The position numbers and the translations under genes are program-made. This document shows positions 25,303 through 42,646 of a DNA stretch of 64,000 bases, piece after piece. Source of the stretch: Azonexaceae bacterium s22. GTDB lineage: Bacteria > Pseudomonadota > Gammaproteobacteria > Burkholderiales > Rhodocyclaceae. The stretch covers positions 1 to 64,000 of the forward strand of contig WYCU01000004.1 in NCBI GenBank assembly GCA_016617495.1, written 5' to 3'. How positions within the stretch are numbered: the first letter of the stretch is position 1; the number at the start of each line of letters is the position of its first letter. The notes beneath the pieces are model-generated. The model did not search any database. It saw nothing but the letters and a program-made list of their open reading frames with translations, and was not told the DNA's origin.

Positions 25303-26778
25303 ATGTTGAACCCCATTCCCGTATTTTCCAGGCTCGAACCGGAAGCCGTGTGGCAGCATTTTTCGACGTTATGCAGCATACCGCGGGCTTCCAAGGCTGA
25401 GGCAGTGCTCCGCGATCACTTGGCCGCATGGGCGCGGCAGCAGGGCTTGGGTGCTGCAGTCGATGCGGCAGGCAATCTGATCATTCGCAAAGCGGCGAGT
25501 CCGGGTTGGGAGTCGGCACCCGGGGTGGTGCTGCAAGGACACCTCGACATGGTGTGCCAATGCAACTCGGACGTGGCACACGACTTTTCCCGCGATCCTA
25601 TTGTTCCGGTGATCAAGGATGGTTGGCTGGTGGCACCGGGAACGACGCTTGGCGCGGATAACGGCATCGGTGTGGCGCTTATCCTTGCCGTGCTCGAAGA
25701 CAAATCCCTGCGTCATGGCCCACTTGAGGCGCTGCTTACCGTTGACGAAGAAGCGGGTATGGGCGGCGCGCGTGGCTTGGCCGAGGATGCACTGGCGGGA
25801 CGCTTGATGCTCAATCTGGATACTGAGGCTTGGGGCGAGTTTTACCTGGGATGTGCCGGGGGGATGGATGTCAATGTGGCACGGGCGGGGGAGCGTGAGG
25901 TCGCGCCGGCGGGCCATGCCACCTGGCGGGTTAGTTTGCGTGGCTTGCGTGGCGGGCACTCCGGCGTCGATATTCATGAGGAGCGGGGTAACGCCATCAA
26001 ATTGCTGGTCGCCCTGTTGTGCGATCTCGCCTCGCGATTTGATTTTCGCCTGGCGCAGTTGAAGGGCGGTACGGCGCGGAATGCGATCCCCAGGGAGGCT
26101 TGGGCCGTATTGACTTTGCCCGAAGGTACGCATGAGCCGTTCGCGGCAGCGCTGGAAGCATGGCAGATAGCGCTTGAGCAGATGTTTGCAGGTGCCGAGT
26201 CGGGACTTGAAATTGATTTTTGCCCATTTTCAGCGGTCGACCGCGTCATTTCCAGGGCGGAGCAAGCGGTCTGGTTGAATTCACTTCATGCTGCGCCCTA
26301 CGGGGTGTATCGCCAGAGCCGGGAGATTCCGGGCGTGGTCGAGACTTCGAATAATCTGGGAATTGTCGAATTATCCCCGGACGGGGGGCAATGCAACTTC
26401 ATGGTGCGTTCACTGCGCGATGCTGGCGCACGGGCACTTGCGGCTGAAATCGCCAGCTTGTTTGCGCTTTCGGGGTCCGAGGTGGTGACTGAAGGCGATT
26501 ATCCCGGCTGGTCGCCCAATCCGGATTCGCCGTTGCTGGCAGTGTGCCAGCAAGTGTTTGCGCGTGAGTTCGGGGAGAAATCGGCGGTGCGTGTCATACA
26601 CGCGGGGCTGGAGTGCGGGATTATCGGCGGCAAGTATCCGACGATGGACATGGTGTCTTTTGGCCCAACCATTCATGGCGCGCATGCACCGGGTGAGCGC
26701 GTCGAGATTGCGTCGGTGGGGCGTTGCTGGACCTTACTGAAGGCGATTCTCGAAACCCTCGGAAAAAAGACGCAGTAA
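25303..26778 (+). CDS. pepD: Aminoacyl-histidine dipeptidase (peptidase D, M20C)
   Basis: 491 aa from the ATG at 25303, preceded by GGAGG; 5' extension into the tRNA is rejected. Metal and catalytic motifs: LQGHLDMVCQCN, TLGADNGIGVA, LLTVDEEAGMGG, LNLDTEAWGE, and GLECGIIGGKYP at the C-terminus. It cleaves Xaa-His dipeptides. A reversed copy of the 35-bp repeat encodes residues 305-316 in a variable part of the lid region. Confidence 0.94.
   Translation: MLNPIPVFSRLEPEAVWQHFSTLCSIPRASKAEAVLRDHLAAWARQQGLGAAVDAAGNLIIRKAASPGWESAPGVVLQGHLDMVCQCNSDVAHDFSRDPIVPVIKDGWLVAPGTTLGADNGIGVALILAVLEDKSLRHGPLEALLTVDEEAGMGGARGLAEDALAGRLMLNLDTEAWGEFYLGCAGGMDVNVARAGEREVAPAGHATWRVSLRGLRGGHSGVDIHEERGNAIKLLVALLCDLASRFDFRLAQLKGGTARNAIPREAWAVLTLPEGTHEPFAAALEAWQIALEQMFAGAESGLEIDFCPFSAVDRVISRAEQAVWLNSLHAAPYGVYRQSREIPGVVETSNNLGIVELSPDGGQCNFMVRSLRDAGARALAAEIASLFALSGSEVVTEGDYPGWSPNPDSPLLAVCQQVFAREFGEKSAVRVIHAGLECGIIGGKYPTMDMVSFGPTIHGAHAPGERVEIASVGRCWTLLKAILETLGKKTQ
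26216..26250 (-). repeat. 35-bp bipartite repeat, copy I (inside pepD, antisense)
   Basis: Core with two mismatches (26250-26235, AATGACGCGGTCGACC), spacer with an A4 tract, tail GGCAAAAAT (26224-26216). It runs against the direction of pepD. Confidence 0.7.
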
Positions 26779-26795
26779 CGGCCTTCCCGGCGAGG

Positions 26796-27668
26796 TCAGG
26801 AGCGGCGCCAGCGAAGCGCTTCCCGCCGCGCGAGGCCGAGTTTGCTGGAGCGCTCCATCTTCTGGACAAAGGCGGGGAAATCGAGGCCCAGGCGGGCGCG
26901 CAATTCTTTGGCCTGATTGTGCAGAAAACGCCAGCGCGGCTCGAACCAGCGCTCCTTGAAGGCGTAGAGGACGTGATTGCCGTCGTCGGGAACGGAAATC
27001 ACGATCACTTGATCGTCGAACACCGTCATGACCTCGGCGATCAGGTGGGCATAGCTTTCCTTTTCGCCCGCCAGATTGATGACGAGTACGCCGTTTCCGG
27101 CGAGTTTGCCGTAGGCCGTTTCGATGAATTCGCGATTGGCGAGTGCCGGTGCAATGCCGGTACGGTCGAAGGCGTCGATCAATAGTGCATCGATTCCCTT
27201 TTCGGCCTCGGAAAGCAGCACGGCACCGTCACCTTCAATGACAGTCAAGCGGGCGTCATCCGGGGGCAGCAGGAACGCATCGCGCCAGGCAATGACTTCC
27301 GGCGAGATCTCGACCACCGTAATCTGGCTGCCGGATAGCCGGTGATAGCAGAACTTGACCAGTGAGCCGCCGCCCAGGCCGATCAGCATCAGCCGCCTGG
27401 GGCGCGGGTGAAAGAGCAGGAACGCCATCATTTTCTGCGTGTAGCGCAAGACCAGGTCGTTGGGAGCGGACAACGACATCTGGCTTTGCATCAGGCGCAC
27501 ACTGAAATAGAGGAAGCGCGATTTGCCATCGTCGATGACAAACGGTTTGGGGTAGCTTTCGTCCAGAAGGCTCGCGCGCAATTCGCCCGCTTTCGCCCAA
27601 GCCGGTTCCTGGAGCAGAACGGTGCCCGTTTCGATTTCGAACGGGCTGGGCATTTCGTAATGCCGCAC
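26796..27668 (-). CDS. Spermidine-synthase-like Rossmann-fold protein
   Basis: 290 aa from a GTG at 27668 (an ATG at 27653 is the alternative). The core resembles SpeE: LMLIGLGGGSLVKF binding loop, VVEISPEVIAWRDAF, VIEGDGAVLL, and DALLIDAFD where spermidine synthases have a catalytic Asp. It lacks the clear N-terminal beta-hairpin of true SpeE, so it may be one of the many fused or stand-alone homologues of unknown substrate. It follows prmB by 11 bp and converges on pepD. Confidence 0.75.
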   Translation of the reverse strand: MRHYEMPSPFEIETGTVLLQEPAWAKAGELRASLLDESYPKPFVIDDGKSRFLYFSVRLMQSQMSLSAPNDLVLRYTQKMMAFLLFHPRPRRLMLIGLGGGSLVKFCYHRLSGSQITVVEISPEVIAWRDAFLLPPDDARLTVIEGDGAVLLSEAEKGIDALLIDAFDRTGIAPALANREFIETAYGKLAGNGVLVINLAGEKESYAHLIAEVMTVFDDQVIVISVPDDGNHVLYAFKERWFEPRWRFLHNQAKELRARLGLDFPAFVQKMERSSKLGLARREALRWRRS

Positions 27669-27679
27669 CGGCGAACAGC

Positions 27680-30899
<3,220 letters not shown>

Positions 30900-30934
30900 G
30901 TCGTGGCTTCCGGGTTATGCCGCAATCGCGCGGG

Positions 30935-31750
30935 TCAGGCGCGCAGCAATTCGTTGATGCTGGTCTTGGAGCGGGTCTGGGCGTCCACCTTCTTGACGAT
31001 GATCGCGGCGTACAGGCTGTACTTGCCGCCATCCTTCGGCAGCGAGCCGGAGATGACCACAGAGCCCGGCGGGATCTTGCCGTAGGTGATTTCGCCCGTT
31101 TCGCGGTCGTAAATCGGGGTGCTCTGGCCGATATAGACGCCCATGGAAATCACGGAGTTCTCGCCCACGATGACACCTTCGACGACTTCCGAACGGGCAC
31201 CGATGAAGCAGTTGTCTTCGATGATGACCGGGCCGGCCTGGATCGGCTCCAGCACGCCGCCAATGCCGACGCCGCCGGAGAGGTGAACGTTCTTGCCGAT
31301 CTGGGCGCAGGAACCGACGGTGGCCCAGGTGTCGACCATCGTGCCTTCATCGACATAGGCGCCGATGTTGACGTAGGAAGGCATCAGCACGGCGTTCTTG
31401 GCAATGAACGAGCCCTTGCGCGCGAAGGCGCCGGGCACAACGCGGAAACCGCCGGCCTTGAACTGTTCTTCAGTCCAGCCCTGGAACTTGGTGTCGACCT
31501 TGTCGTAGAAGTTGATGTCGCCGGCCTTCTGAATGCGGTTGTCGCGGGTGCGGAAGGAGAGCAGCACGGCCTTCTTGGCCCACTGGTTGACGACCCATTC
31601 GCCATTGATCTTTTCGGCGATGCGCAGCGTGCCGGCATCCAGATCGGCGATCACGGATTCGATGATCTTGATCGCTTCGGTGGATTGCGTGTTCAGCTCG
31701 GTGCGCTTTTCCCAGAGTTCGTCGATGGTGGCTTGCAGCGGATGGCTCAT
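30935..31750 (-). CDS. dapD: Tetrahydrodipicolinate N-succinyltransferase
   Basis: 271 aa. Left-handed beta-helix of hexapeptide repeats in the C-terminal half ([43 protein letters not shown]), typical of DapD trimers. It uses succinyl-CoA on tetrahydrodipicolinate, the step before DapC. A 35-bp gap separates it from pilU. Confidence 0.97.
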   Translation of the reverse strand: MSHPLQATIDELWEKRTELNTQSTEAIKIIESVIADLDAGTLRIAEKINGEWVVNQWAKKAVLLSFRTRDNRIQKAGDINFYDKVDTKFQGWTEEQFKAGGFRVVPGAFARKGSFIAKNAVLMPSYVNIGAYVDEGTMVDTWATVGSCAQIGKNVHLSGGVGIGGVLEPIQAGPVIIEDNCFIGARSEVVEGVIVGENSVISMGVYIGQSTPIYDRETGEITYGKIPPGSVVISGSLPKDGGKYSLYAAIIVKKVDAQTRSKTSINELLRA

Positions 31751-31770
31751 GTGGAGTTCTCTCTAATTGA

Positions 31771-32958
31771 TTACAGTTGTTGTGCGAATTGGCGAATGCG
31801 TTGTGCGGCTTCCAGACATTCCGACAGCCCAGCAACGAGCGCGATACGAACGAAATTGGCGCCCGGATTGACCCCGTGGCACTCACGGGCCAGGAAGCTG
31901 CCGGGCAGAACGACGACATTATAGTGTTCGAGCAGACCCCGGGCGAACTCGGTGTCCGCGATCGGGATTTTTGCCCAGAGGTAGAAACTGGCATCTGGCA
32001 TGGCGGTGCCGAGTACTTCGCCGATCAATGGCGTGCAGGCGCCGAACTTTTCCCGGTATTGGTTGCGGTTGTCCAGCACATGGGCTTCGTCGCCCCAGGC
32101 AACGACGGAAGCGGTTTGCACCGGTGGCGGCATGGCACAGCCATGGTAGGTGCGGTAAAGCAGGAATTTTTTCAGGATGGCGGCATCGCCGGCGACAAAG
32201 CCCGAACGCATGCCCGGCACGTTGGAGCGCTTGGAGAGGCTGGAGAACATGACCAGGCGCTCGTTGCTGCGTCCGAGCAGTTTGGCGGCTTGCAGGCCAC
32301 CAATCGGCGGGTTGGCTTCATCGAAATAGATTTCCGAATAGCATTCGTCGGAAGCAATCACGAAACCGTATTTGTCCGAAAGCGCGAACAACTGCTTCCA
32401 GTCCTCCAGCGAGAGCACTTTGCCGGTCGGGTTGCCGGGCGAGCAGACGTAGAACAACTGGACACGCGCCCATTCCTCGGCGGAAAGCTCGTCGTAGTCG
32501 AAGGCAAAGCCGTTTTCCGGGAGATTATTGAGGAAACGCGGCTCGGCACCGGCCAGGTAAGCCGCGCCTTCGTAGATCTGATAGAACGGGTTCGGGCTGG
32601 CCACGATGGGGGCGCCGCGGCTGGCGTCGATGACCGTCTGCGCAAACGAGAACAAAGCCTCGCGCGAGCCATTGACGGGAAGAATCTCGGTTTCCGGGTC
32701 GAGCGCCACGTCGTAGCGGCGTTTGCACCATGCGGCAATGGCGTTGCGCAAAGCCGGGGTGCCCTGCGTGGTCGGGTAGTTGGCCAGACCCTTCAGGCCA
32801 TTGGCCATGGCTTCCATGATGAACGGCGGCGTGGCGTGCTGCGGTTCGCCGATGGAGAGCTTGATTTCCTTGTGCTGCGGGTTGGGGGTGACGCCGGCGA
32901 ACAGGGCGCGCAGCTTTTCGAACGGGTAGGGGTGCAGTTGAGCGAGGTGTGAATTCAC
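31771..32958 (-). CDS. dapC: Succinyldiaminopimelate aminotransferase
   Basis: 395 aa from a GTG at 32958 (VNSHLAQLHPYPFEKL), where family similarity begins; an ATG-type start at 33024 would add 22 unlike residues. Class I PLP aminotransferase: GSREALFSFAQ, CSPGNPTGKVL, SDECYSEIYF and the Schiff-base Lys in FSSLSKRSNVPGMRSG. With DapD and DapE it gives three consecutive succinylase-branch enzymes in one cluster. No clear promoter is seen in the 188-bp gap upstream, which shows nothing else recognisable. Confidence 0.93.
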   Translation of the reverse strand: MNSHLAQLHPYPFEKLRALFAGVTPNPQHKEIKLSIGEPQHATPPFIMEAMANGLKGLANYPTTQGTPALRNAIAAWCKRRYDVALDPETEILPVNGSREALFSFAQTVIDASRGAPIVASPNPFYQIYEGAAYLAGAEPRFLNNLPENGFAFDYDELSAEEWARVQLFYVCSPGNPTGKVLSLEDWKQLFALSDKYGFVIASDECYSEIYFDEANPPIGGLQAAKLLGRSNERLVMFSSLSKRSNVPGMRSGFVAGDAAILKKFLLYRTYHGCAMPPPVQTASVVAWGDEAHVLDNRNQYREKFGACTPLIGEVLGTAMPDASFYLWAKIPIADTEFARGLLEHYNVVVLPGSFLARECHGVNPGANFVRIALVAGLSECLEAAQRIRQFAQQL

Positions 32959-33146
32959 GTCGACAATCAGGTGAAGATTAAAAACGGAATTATCGCTGAA
33001 AACGATCCAAGCGCCGCTTTTCAAGGGACGCGATTGTGCCCGGATGGCGCGTTGCCCGACAAGCGCTGGCCTTTATCAAAGCTTACTTCGAGCGTGCGAC
33101 TGGTCCGTGCTGTTCGCAAATTTGTCGGGGCGAGGCTTGCGCGCAG

Positions 33147-34226
33147 TCAGAAATGCAGAAGCGGATGAATGTCGTCAGCGTCCCGGCGATGGATGCGGTG
33201 CCAGTCGTCGCCTACTTCGGAGAAAAAGCTCAGGCCGGCATCAACCACGTCGGCATCGTAGATGCGGCCCCGCCCATTGCGAAGCTCTTCCAGGGCTTCG
33301 GTCATGCGGCGACCCGGTCGATACGGGCGGTGGGAGATGATGGCATCGAAGACATCGGCCACGGCAATGATGCGGGCTTCCAGACAGATGTCCGTGCCGA
33401 TCAAGCCCTTGGGGTAGCCCGTCCCGTCCATGCGTTCGTGGTGCTGGCAGACCATGTCGGCAATCGGCCAGGGAAATTCGATGCCGCACAGGATTTCATG
33501 ACCCACCTCGGGGTGGCAGCGAATGATGGCGTATTCCGGCGTGCTCAGCTTGCCGGGGCGATTGAGAATTTCAGCAGGAATCGAAATCTTGCCGATATCG
33601 TGAATGGTGGCACCAAGATGCAGACCGAATAACTGGTCGTCGTGCAGATCCATCCGGCGACCGATTTCCACCGCCAGCACGGCCACCTGTCGTTGATGGC
33701 CGGCGGTATAGGGGTCACGTTTCTCGATGGCCAGCGCAATGGCCTCGACCATCGTGCTGAAGGTCTCGACCATGCGCAGCCCCCGGTCGCGGGCCTGCTG
33801 TTCGGCAACCTTCAGTGGCGTGATGTTTTCGTGCGAAACGACGACGCGAATGTGGCTTCCCGGCGGGTACCGCGTCACCGTGAGGAGAAACCAGCGTTTC
33901 TCCCAGGGGGCATGGCAGGGATACTCCATCTGGAAACGAGTGGCACGGCCATCCAGAACGCTGGAGATGCCCACAGCGACGGACGCAGCGATCTGCCGAT
34001 CATCGCCATCGCTACAGGCGCCGCCGACCGGAGCGTCGGCCAGCCGCTGCAACATGCCGACATAATTGCTGCCGATGCCATAACCGGGCAGCCGGCTGCC
34101 ATTGGCATCGGAAAAGTGCTTCCAGGCTTCGTTGACCGCGACAATTTCACCTTGGGCGTCGAGCAGGGCGACGTGCGCCGTTAACGCGTCGATGACCGAC
34201 AGGGCGCTGGCATTAACCGTAGTCAT
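33147..34226 (-). CDS. PAS/HD-GYP signalling protein, probable cyclic-di-GMP phosphodiesterase
   Basis: 359 aa from the ATG at 34226. An N-terminal PAS-like sensor (about 10-130) is followed by an HD-GYP domain with RDPYTAGHQRQVA, the metal pair HDIGK, and HHERMDGTGYPKGL, which includes the GYP signature. HD-GYP proteins hydrolyse cyclic di-GMP. There is no membrane segment or receiver domain, so the PAS likely senses a cytoplasmic ligand or redox state. It is probably a single-gene unit. A degenerate copy of the repeat lies in the PAS region. Confidence 0.9.
   Translation of the reverse strand: MTTVNASALSVIDALTAHVALLDAQGEIVAVNEAWKHFSDANGSRLPGYGIGSNYVGMLQRLADAPVGGACSDGDDRQIAASVAVGISSVLDGRATRFQMEYPCHAPWEKRWFLLTVTRYPPGSHIRVVVSHENITPLKVAEQQARDRGLRMVETFSTMVEAIALAIEKRDPYTAGHQRQVAVLAVEIGRRMDLHDDQLFGLHLGATIHDIGKISIPAEILNRPGKLSTPEYAIIRCHPEVGHEILCGIEFPWPIADMVCQHHERMDGTGYPKGLIGTDICLEARIIAVADVFDAIISHRPYRPGRRMTEALEELRNGRGRIYDADVVDAGLSFFSEVGDDWHRIHRRDADDIHPLLHF
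34111..34145 (-). repeat. Degenerate tenth copy of the 35-bp repeat (copy J)
   Basis: The core matches 14 of 16 positions (34145-34130, GTCAACG instead of GTCGACC) and the tail only 7 of 9. The encoded Ile-Val-Ala-Val-Asn-Glu-Ala-Trp is normal for a PAS domain, so this may be coincidence. Confidence 0.3.
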
Positions 34227-34424
34227 GGCTATTCTTCTTGTTGCCGGAAAAAATCGGTGAATCGCTGGTGACCGTGAAGTCGAGCTTACGCCTAAAGTCG
34301 TAGGCAGGGAACAATTCGGGGCCGGAACCGTTTGCCAAAGGCGGGATTTGTGTTCCAAGAGCCACGCAGGTAGGGGCGCCCTGTGTGAAGGCCGCAAGGC
34401 GGGGCTGCGCGGTCGCCTGTGCCT

Positions 34425-34901
34425 TCAGTAAGGCGTGCGTCCCGGGTTTTTCGCCCAAAGGTGCAAAGGCGCGAGTGCTTCCGGAAGCGGATGGTGCTCC
34501 ATGACGATGCTGCGCGCCGTGAAATGGCGACCCAGCTCGCAATAAAGTTCGTCATCGCAAAAGCCGATGGCAGCGGCCTCGGCGCGGCTGTTGGCGAAGA
34601 CGATGCGCTCGATGCGCGCCCAATAGGCGGCGGAGAGGCACATCGGGCAGGGTTCGCTGGAGGCGTACAGCGTGCAGCCCGGCAGGTGGTAGTGGCCGGT
34701 TCGGAGACAGGCCTGGCGGATGGCACCGATCTCGGCGTGGGCTGTCGGGTCCTTGTGGGCGACGACATGATTCCAGTCCTCAGCCAACAGCTCACCATCA
34801 CGAACGATAACGGCCCCGAAAGGGCCGCCATCCCCGGCTTCGGCGCCGATCCTGGCGAGTTCGACGGCACGGAGCAGAAAGCGGTGATCCGGGTTGGTCA
34901 T
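34425..34901 (-). CDS. Nucleoside/guanine deaminase of the cytidine deaminase superfamily
   Basis: 158 aa. Zinc motifs HAEIGAIR and EPCPMCLSA are intact, with GGPFGAVIV near the N-terminus. Size and the C-terminal region (IGFCDDELYCELG) look closest to guanine deaminases of the Bacillus GuaD type rather than the tRNA enzyme TadA, but the substrate is not certain. It is divergent from smc by about 106 bp. The 198-bp gap to the HD-GYP gene holds nothing recognisable. Confidence 0.85.
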   Translation of the reverse strand: MTNPDHRFLLRAVELARIGAEAGDGGPFGAVIVRDGELLAEDWNHVVAHKDPTAHAEIGAIRQACLRTGHYHLPGCTLYASSEPCPMCLSAAYWARIERIVFANSRAEAAAIGFCDDELYCELGRHFTARSIVMEHHPLPEALAPLHLWAKNPGRTPY

Positions 34902-34940
34902 GGGAGCGTCCTCCTGATGGCCGGCAATTACATCGGAATT

Positions 34941-34969
34941 TTGCCCTAGTCGGCAATGGTATTATACGG
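34941..34969 (+). promoter_or_regulatory. Possible promoter for smc
   Basis: TTGCCC (34941-34946), 17-bp spacer, TATACG (34964-34969), about 40 bp before the smc ATG. Both boxes are imperfect. Confidence 0.4.
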
Positions 34970-35007
34970 CCCCCGTTGCGGCGTATCCGGCTGTGCGGGT
35001 TGAATTC

Positions 35008-38000
35008 ATGCGCCTGACCAAACTCAAACTCGCCGGCTTCAAATCCTTCGTCGATCCGACTGCGGTTGCCTTGCCCGGGCAACTGGTCGGGGTCGTCGGA
35101 CCCAATGGCTGCGGCAAATCCAACATCATGGATGCCGTGCGCTGGGTGCTGGGCGAATCCAAGGCGTCTGAGCTCCGCGGTGAGTCCATGCAGGATGTCA
35201 TCTTCAACGGTTCGACCAACCGCAAACCGGTGTCGCGCGCTTCCGTGGAACTCATTTTCGATAATTCCCTGGGCCGGGCGATGGGGCAGTGGTCGCAGTA
35301 TGCCGAGTTGTCCGTCAAGCGCGTGCTGACTCGCCAAGGGCAATCGGATTACTTCATCAACAACCTGAAGGTCCGGCGCAAGGACATCACCGATTTGTTC
35401 CTGGGAACCGGTCTGGGGCCGCGTGCTTACGCGATCATCGGTCAGGGCATGATCTCGCGCATCATCGAGGCCAAGCCGGACGATTTGCGTGTCTTCCTCG
35501 AAGAGGCGGCGGGTGTCACGCGCTACAAGGAGCGGCGCAAGGAAACGCAAGGGCGGCTCGAAGACACGCGGGAAAATCTCCTGCGCGTCGAGGATATTCG
35601 CGAAGAACTGGGCCATCAGATCGAGCGGCTGGCGGCGCAGGCTGAGGTGGCGCGGCGTTACCACGCATTGAACGACGAACTGGTGCGGCGCCAGCAATTG
35701 CTGTGGTTCCTGAAAAAGCGCGAGGCCGAGGCCGAGCAGCAGCGTCTTGGCCTTGAGGTGGCCCGCGCGACGACGGATTTGGAGGCGCAAAGCGCCGCAT
35801 TGCGAGAAACCGAGGCGCGTGCCGAAGAAACACGCGAGGCGCATTTCGCAGCCGGCGATGCGCTGCATCACGCGCAAAGCGAAATGTATGCGGCGAACGC
35901 GGAAGTGGCCCGGCTCGAGGCCGAAATTCGCCATCGGCGCGAATCGCGCAGCCAACTGGAAGCACGGCTGGTGCAGCTCGAAGGCGAACTGGCGCACTGG
36001 CAAGCCGGGGCGGAAAAGTTGGCCGAAGACCGGCTGCGCTGGGAAGAGCTTCAGGAAATTACGCGCTTGCGGGTCGAGGAGGCCGAGGCGTGTCTCGACG
36101 AGCAGATGAATCTGGCGCCGCAGGTGGAAGAAGACCACGCGCAAGCGCAGGAGGAGTTGCAACGCCTGAAAACGCGGACGGCCAACGGCGAGCAGAAACT
36201 GGAAGTGGAGCTGACGCACAAAGCCCATGCCCAGCGCGCTTTGCAGGCCATCGTGCAGCGCCGGGAGCGCCTGCGTGAGGAGACCTATGGCGAAGCGCCG
36301 GATGAACTCGCGCAGGCCGAAAAGGGAGAGGAACTGGCGCTACTGCGCGAGGAGCTGGCCGGCGATCAGGATCACCTGCGCCAGTTGCAGGAGGAACTGC
36401 CGCAGCTGGAAGCGCGCCGCCGCGAGATGCAGGCTGCCCTGCAGCAACTGGAGCGCGAGTTGGCGGCGGGGCATGCGCGTCGCACGACCTTGGAGCAACT
36501 ACAGGCAAAGACGCAAGCGGTCGGCAAACTGCCCGAATGGTTGCGTCGCCACGGTCTGGAGCAGGCGCCGCCGTTGTGGCAAAAGATTCATGTCGAAGCC
36601 GGTTGGGAAGACGCGGTCGAAGCGCTCCTGCGCGAACGGCTGTCAGCAATCGCCTGCGACGATGCGGGCGCCCTGGATGCCTGGCTGCATGACCGGCCAG
36701 CCGCCCGATTAACCGTGGCGCTGCCGGCGCCAATGGATTTTGCCCCTTTTTCGGGGTCGACCGCGACAAACCTGGCTGGGCGCATCCGTTGCGACGATCC
36801 GGCGATCCGGACTGCGTTGAACGATTGGCTCGGAGCGGTTGGCACGGCGGATACCTTGGCCGAGGCCCTGGCCAAACGCGCCGCCCTTGGCGCCGGGGAA
36901 AGCATCGTGACGCGCGGCGGAGATGTGGTCAGCGCCACCAGCGTCACCTTCTTCGCGCCGGATCAGGCGGAGCATGGCCTGCTCGAACGCCAGCGCGAAA
37001 TCGAAACCTTGGCCGAACGGATTGCCGAAGCCGAAGAACGCGCCGCAGACTTGCGGGAGCAGCTGGCGCTCTACGACGAGCAGCATGCCGACAAGCGCGA
37101 AGAAATCGACGAAACCCGCCAATACGTCAATGACCGGCAGCAGCGTGTGCATGCCGTTCAGGTTGAGGTGTTGAAGCTGGCGCAGGCCATCGAGCGCTAC
37201 CGCGAGCAAAAGGCGCGGGTTGCCGAACAGTTGGCGGAGTTGGCAGAAGAGGAAGAAACCGAGCGCGAACGCGAAATGGCGGCGGACGAGCGCATTGCGG
37301 AAATTCGCGAAGGGCTTTCGCGCATTCGCGTGCTGGTCGTTGGGGCGCAATCCCGGCTCGATGAATGCGAGCGGGCGGTGCGCGCGGAGCGCGAGCGTAA
37401 TGCCGACCTCGACCGGGCGCTGCGCGAAGCCCAGTTTTCCGCCCGCGAGGCCGAAGGCAAGTTGCAGGATATTTTTGCTCAACAAGCCGTGGCGCAGCGT
37501 GAGCTGACGCGCATCGAGCGCGATCGTGCCGCCTGCGCCGAGCAGGTCGAAGCGGCACCGCCCGATGTGATGGAAGGGCAATTACAGGGCGCACTGGAAC
37601 AGCGCCAGACCGCCGAAAAACATTTGGCCCAGTGTCGCGACGCTCTGGAGGCGGCTACCGCTGCGCTGCGTGGGCTGGACGAGCAGCGCATGAAGATCGA
37701 ACAGGGGCTGGAGCCGCTACGGGCGCGTATTGGCGACCTCAAGCTCAAGGAGCAGGCGGCCACGCTCAATGCCGAACAATTTGCGCTGCAATTGATGGAG
37801 GCCGGTGCCGACGAGGCACAACTCCTGCCGGAACTCGAGCGCATGGCAGGTGCAGCCCGGCCGGCGAGCCTGCAAGGCGAAATTACCCGCCTGACCAATG
37901 CCATTGCCGAACTGGGCGCGGTCAACCTGGCGGCGCTGCAGGAATTGGAAACGGCCAGCGAGCGCAAGGGTTATCTCGACATGCAGGCCGCCGATCTGAC

Positions 38001-38529
38001 CGAAGCCATGGAAACGCTCGAAAATGCCATTCGCCGCATTGACCGGGAAACGCGCGAACTGCTGCAGAGCACCTTCGATACCGTCAATGGCCATTTCGGA
38101 CGCCTGTTCCCGGAGCTTTTCGGGGGCGGCCGCGCCGAGCTGGTGATGACCGGCGAAGAAATTCTCGATGCCGGTGTGCAAGTCATCGCGCAGCCGCCGG
38201 GCAAAAAGAACTCGACCATTCACCTGCTTTCCGGCGGTGAAAAGGCGCTAACGGCCATCGCGCTGGTGTTTTCCATGTTCCAGCTCAACCCGGCGCCGTT
38301 CTGCTTGCTGGACGAGGTGGATGCGCCGCTGGACGACACCAATACCGAGCGTTTCTGCGGCATGGTCAAGAAAATGTCAGGTGCAACGCAATTCCTGTTT
38401 ATTTCCCATAATAAAATCGCGATGGAAATGGCCGAGCAACTGGTCGGCGTCACGATGCAGGAATCCGGTGTTTCGCGCGTCGTGGAAGTGGATATCGAAG
38501 AAGCATTGAAGATGAGGGATGCGGCTTAA
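35008..38529 (+). CDS. smc: Chromosome segregation ATPase SMC
   Basis: 1173 aa from the ATG at 35008 (MRLTKLKLAGFKSF); the GTG at 34993 is less likely. Walker A GPNGCGKSN near 32-40, two long coiled-coil arms (about 170-500 and 660-1000), a hinge (about 510-655), ABC signature LSGGEKAL and Walker B FCLLDEVDAPLDD. SMC organises and segregates the chromosome with ScpAB. A reversed copy of the 35-bp repeat encodes residues 577-588 in the hinge. zipA-like and ligA follow. Confidence 0.97.
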   Translation: MRLTKLKLAGFKSFVDPTAVALPGQLVGVVGPNGCGKSNIMDAVRWVLGESKASELRGESMQDVIFNGSTNRKPVSRASVELIFDNSLGRAMGQWSQYAELSVKRVLTRQGQSDYFINNLKVRRKDITDLFLGTGLGPRAYAIIGQGMISRIIEAKPDDLRVFLEEAAGVTRYKERRKETQGRLEDTRENLLRVEDIREELGHQIERLAAQAEVARRYHALNDELVRRQQLLWFLKKREAEAEQQRLGLEVARATTDLEAQSAALRETEARAEETREAHFAAGDALHHAQSEMYAANAEVARLEAEIRHRRESRSQLEARLVQLEGELAHWQAGAEKLAEDRLRWEELQEITRLRVEEAEACLDEQMNLAPQVEEDHAQAQEELQRLKTRTANGEQKLEVELTHKAHAQRALQAIVQRRERLREETYGEAPDELAQAEKGEELALLREELAGDQDHLRQLQEELPQLEARRREMQAALQQLERELAAGHARRTTLEQLQAKTQAVGKLPEWLRRHGLEQAPPLWQKIHVEAGWEDAVEALLRERLSAIACDDAGALDAWLHDRPAARLTVALPAPMDFAPFSGSTATNLAGRIRCDDPAIRTALNDWLGAVGTADTLAEALAKRAALGAGESIVTRGGDVVSATSVTFFAPDQAEHGLLERQREIETLAERIAEAEERAADLREQLALYDEQHADKREEIDETRQYVNDRQQRVHAVQVEVLKLAQAIERYREQKARVAEQLAELAEEEETEREREMAADERIAEIREGLSRIRVLVVGAQSRLDECERAVRAERERNADLDRALREAQFSAREAEGKLQDIFAQQAVAQRELTRIERDRAACAEQVEAAPPDVMEGQLQGALEQRQTAEKHLAQCRDALEAATAALRGLDEQRMKIEQGLEPLRARIGDLKLKEQAATLNAEQFALQLMEAGADEAQLLPELERMAGAARPASLQGEITRLTNAIAELGAVNLAALQELETASERKGYLDMQAADLTEAMETLENAIRRIDRETRELLQSTFDTVNGHFGRLFPELFGGGRAELVMTGEEILDAGVQVIAQPPGKKNSTIHLLSGGEKALTAIALVFSMFQLNPAPFCLLDEVDAPLDDTNTERFCGMVKKMSGATQFLFISHNKIAMEMAEQLVGVTMQESGVSRVVEVDIEEALKMRDAA
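36736..36770 (-). repeat. 35-bp bipartite repeat, copy G (inside smc, antisense)
   Basis: Core with one mismatch (36770-36755), spacer with an A5 tract, tail GGCAAAATC (36744-36736). It is antisense to smc and in a different codon phase from the sense copies. Confidence 0.8.
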
Positions 38530-42646
<4,117 letters not shown>

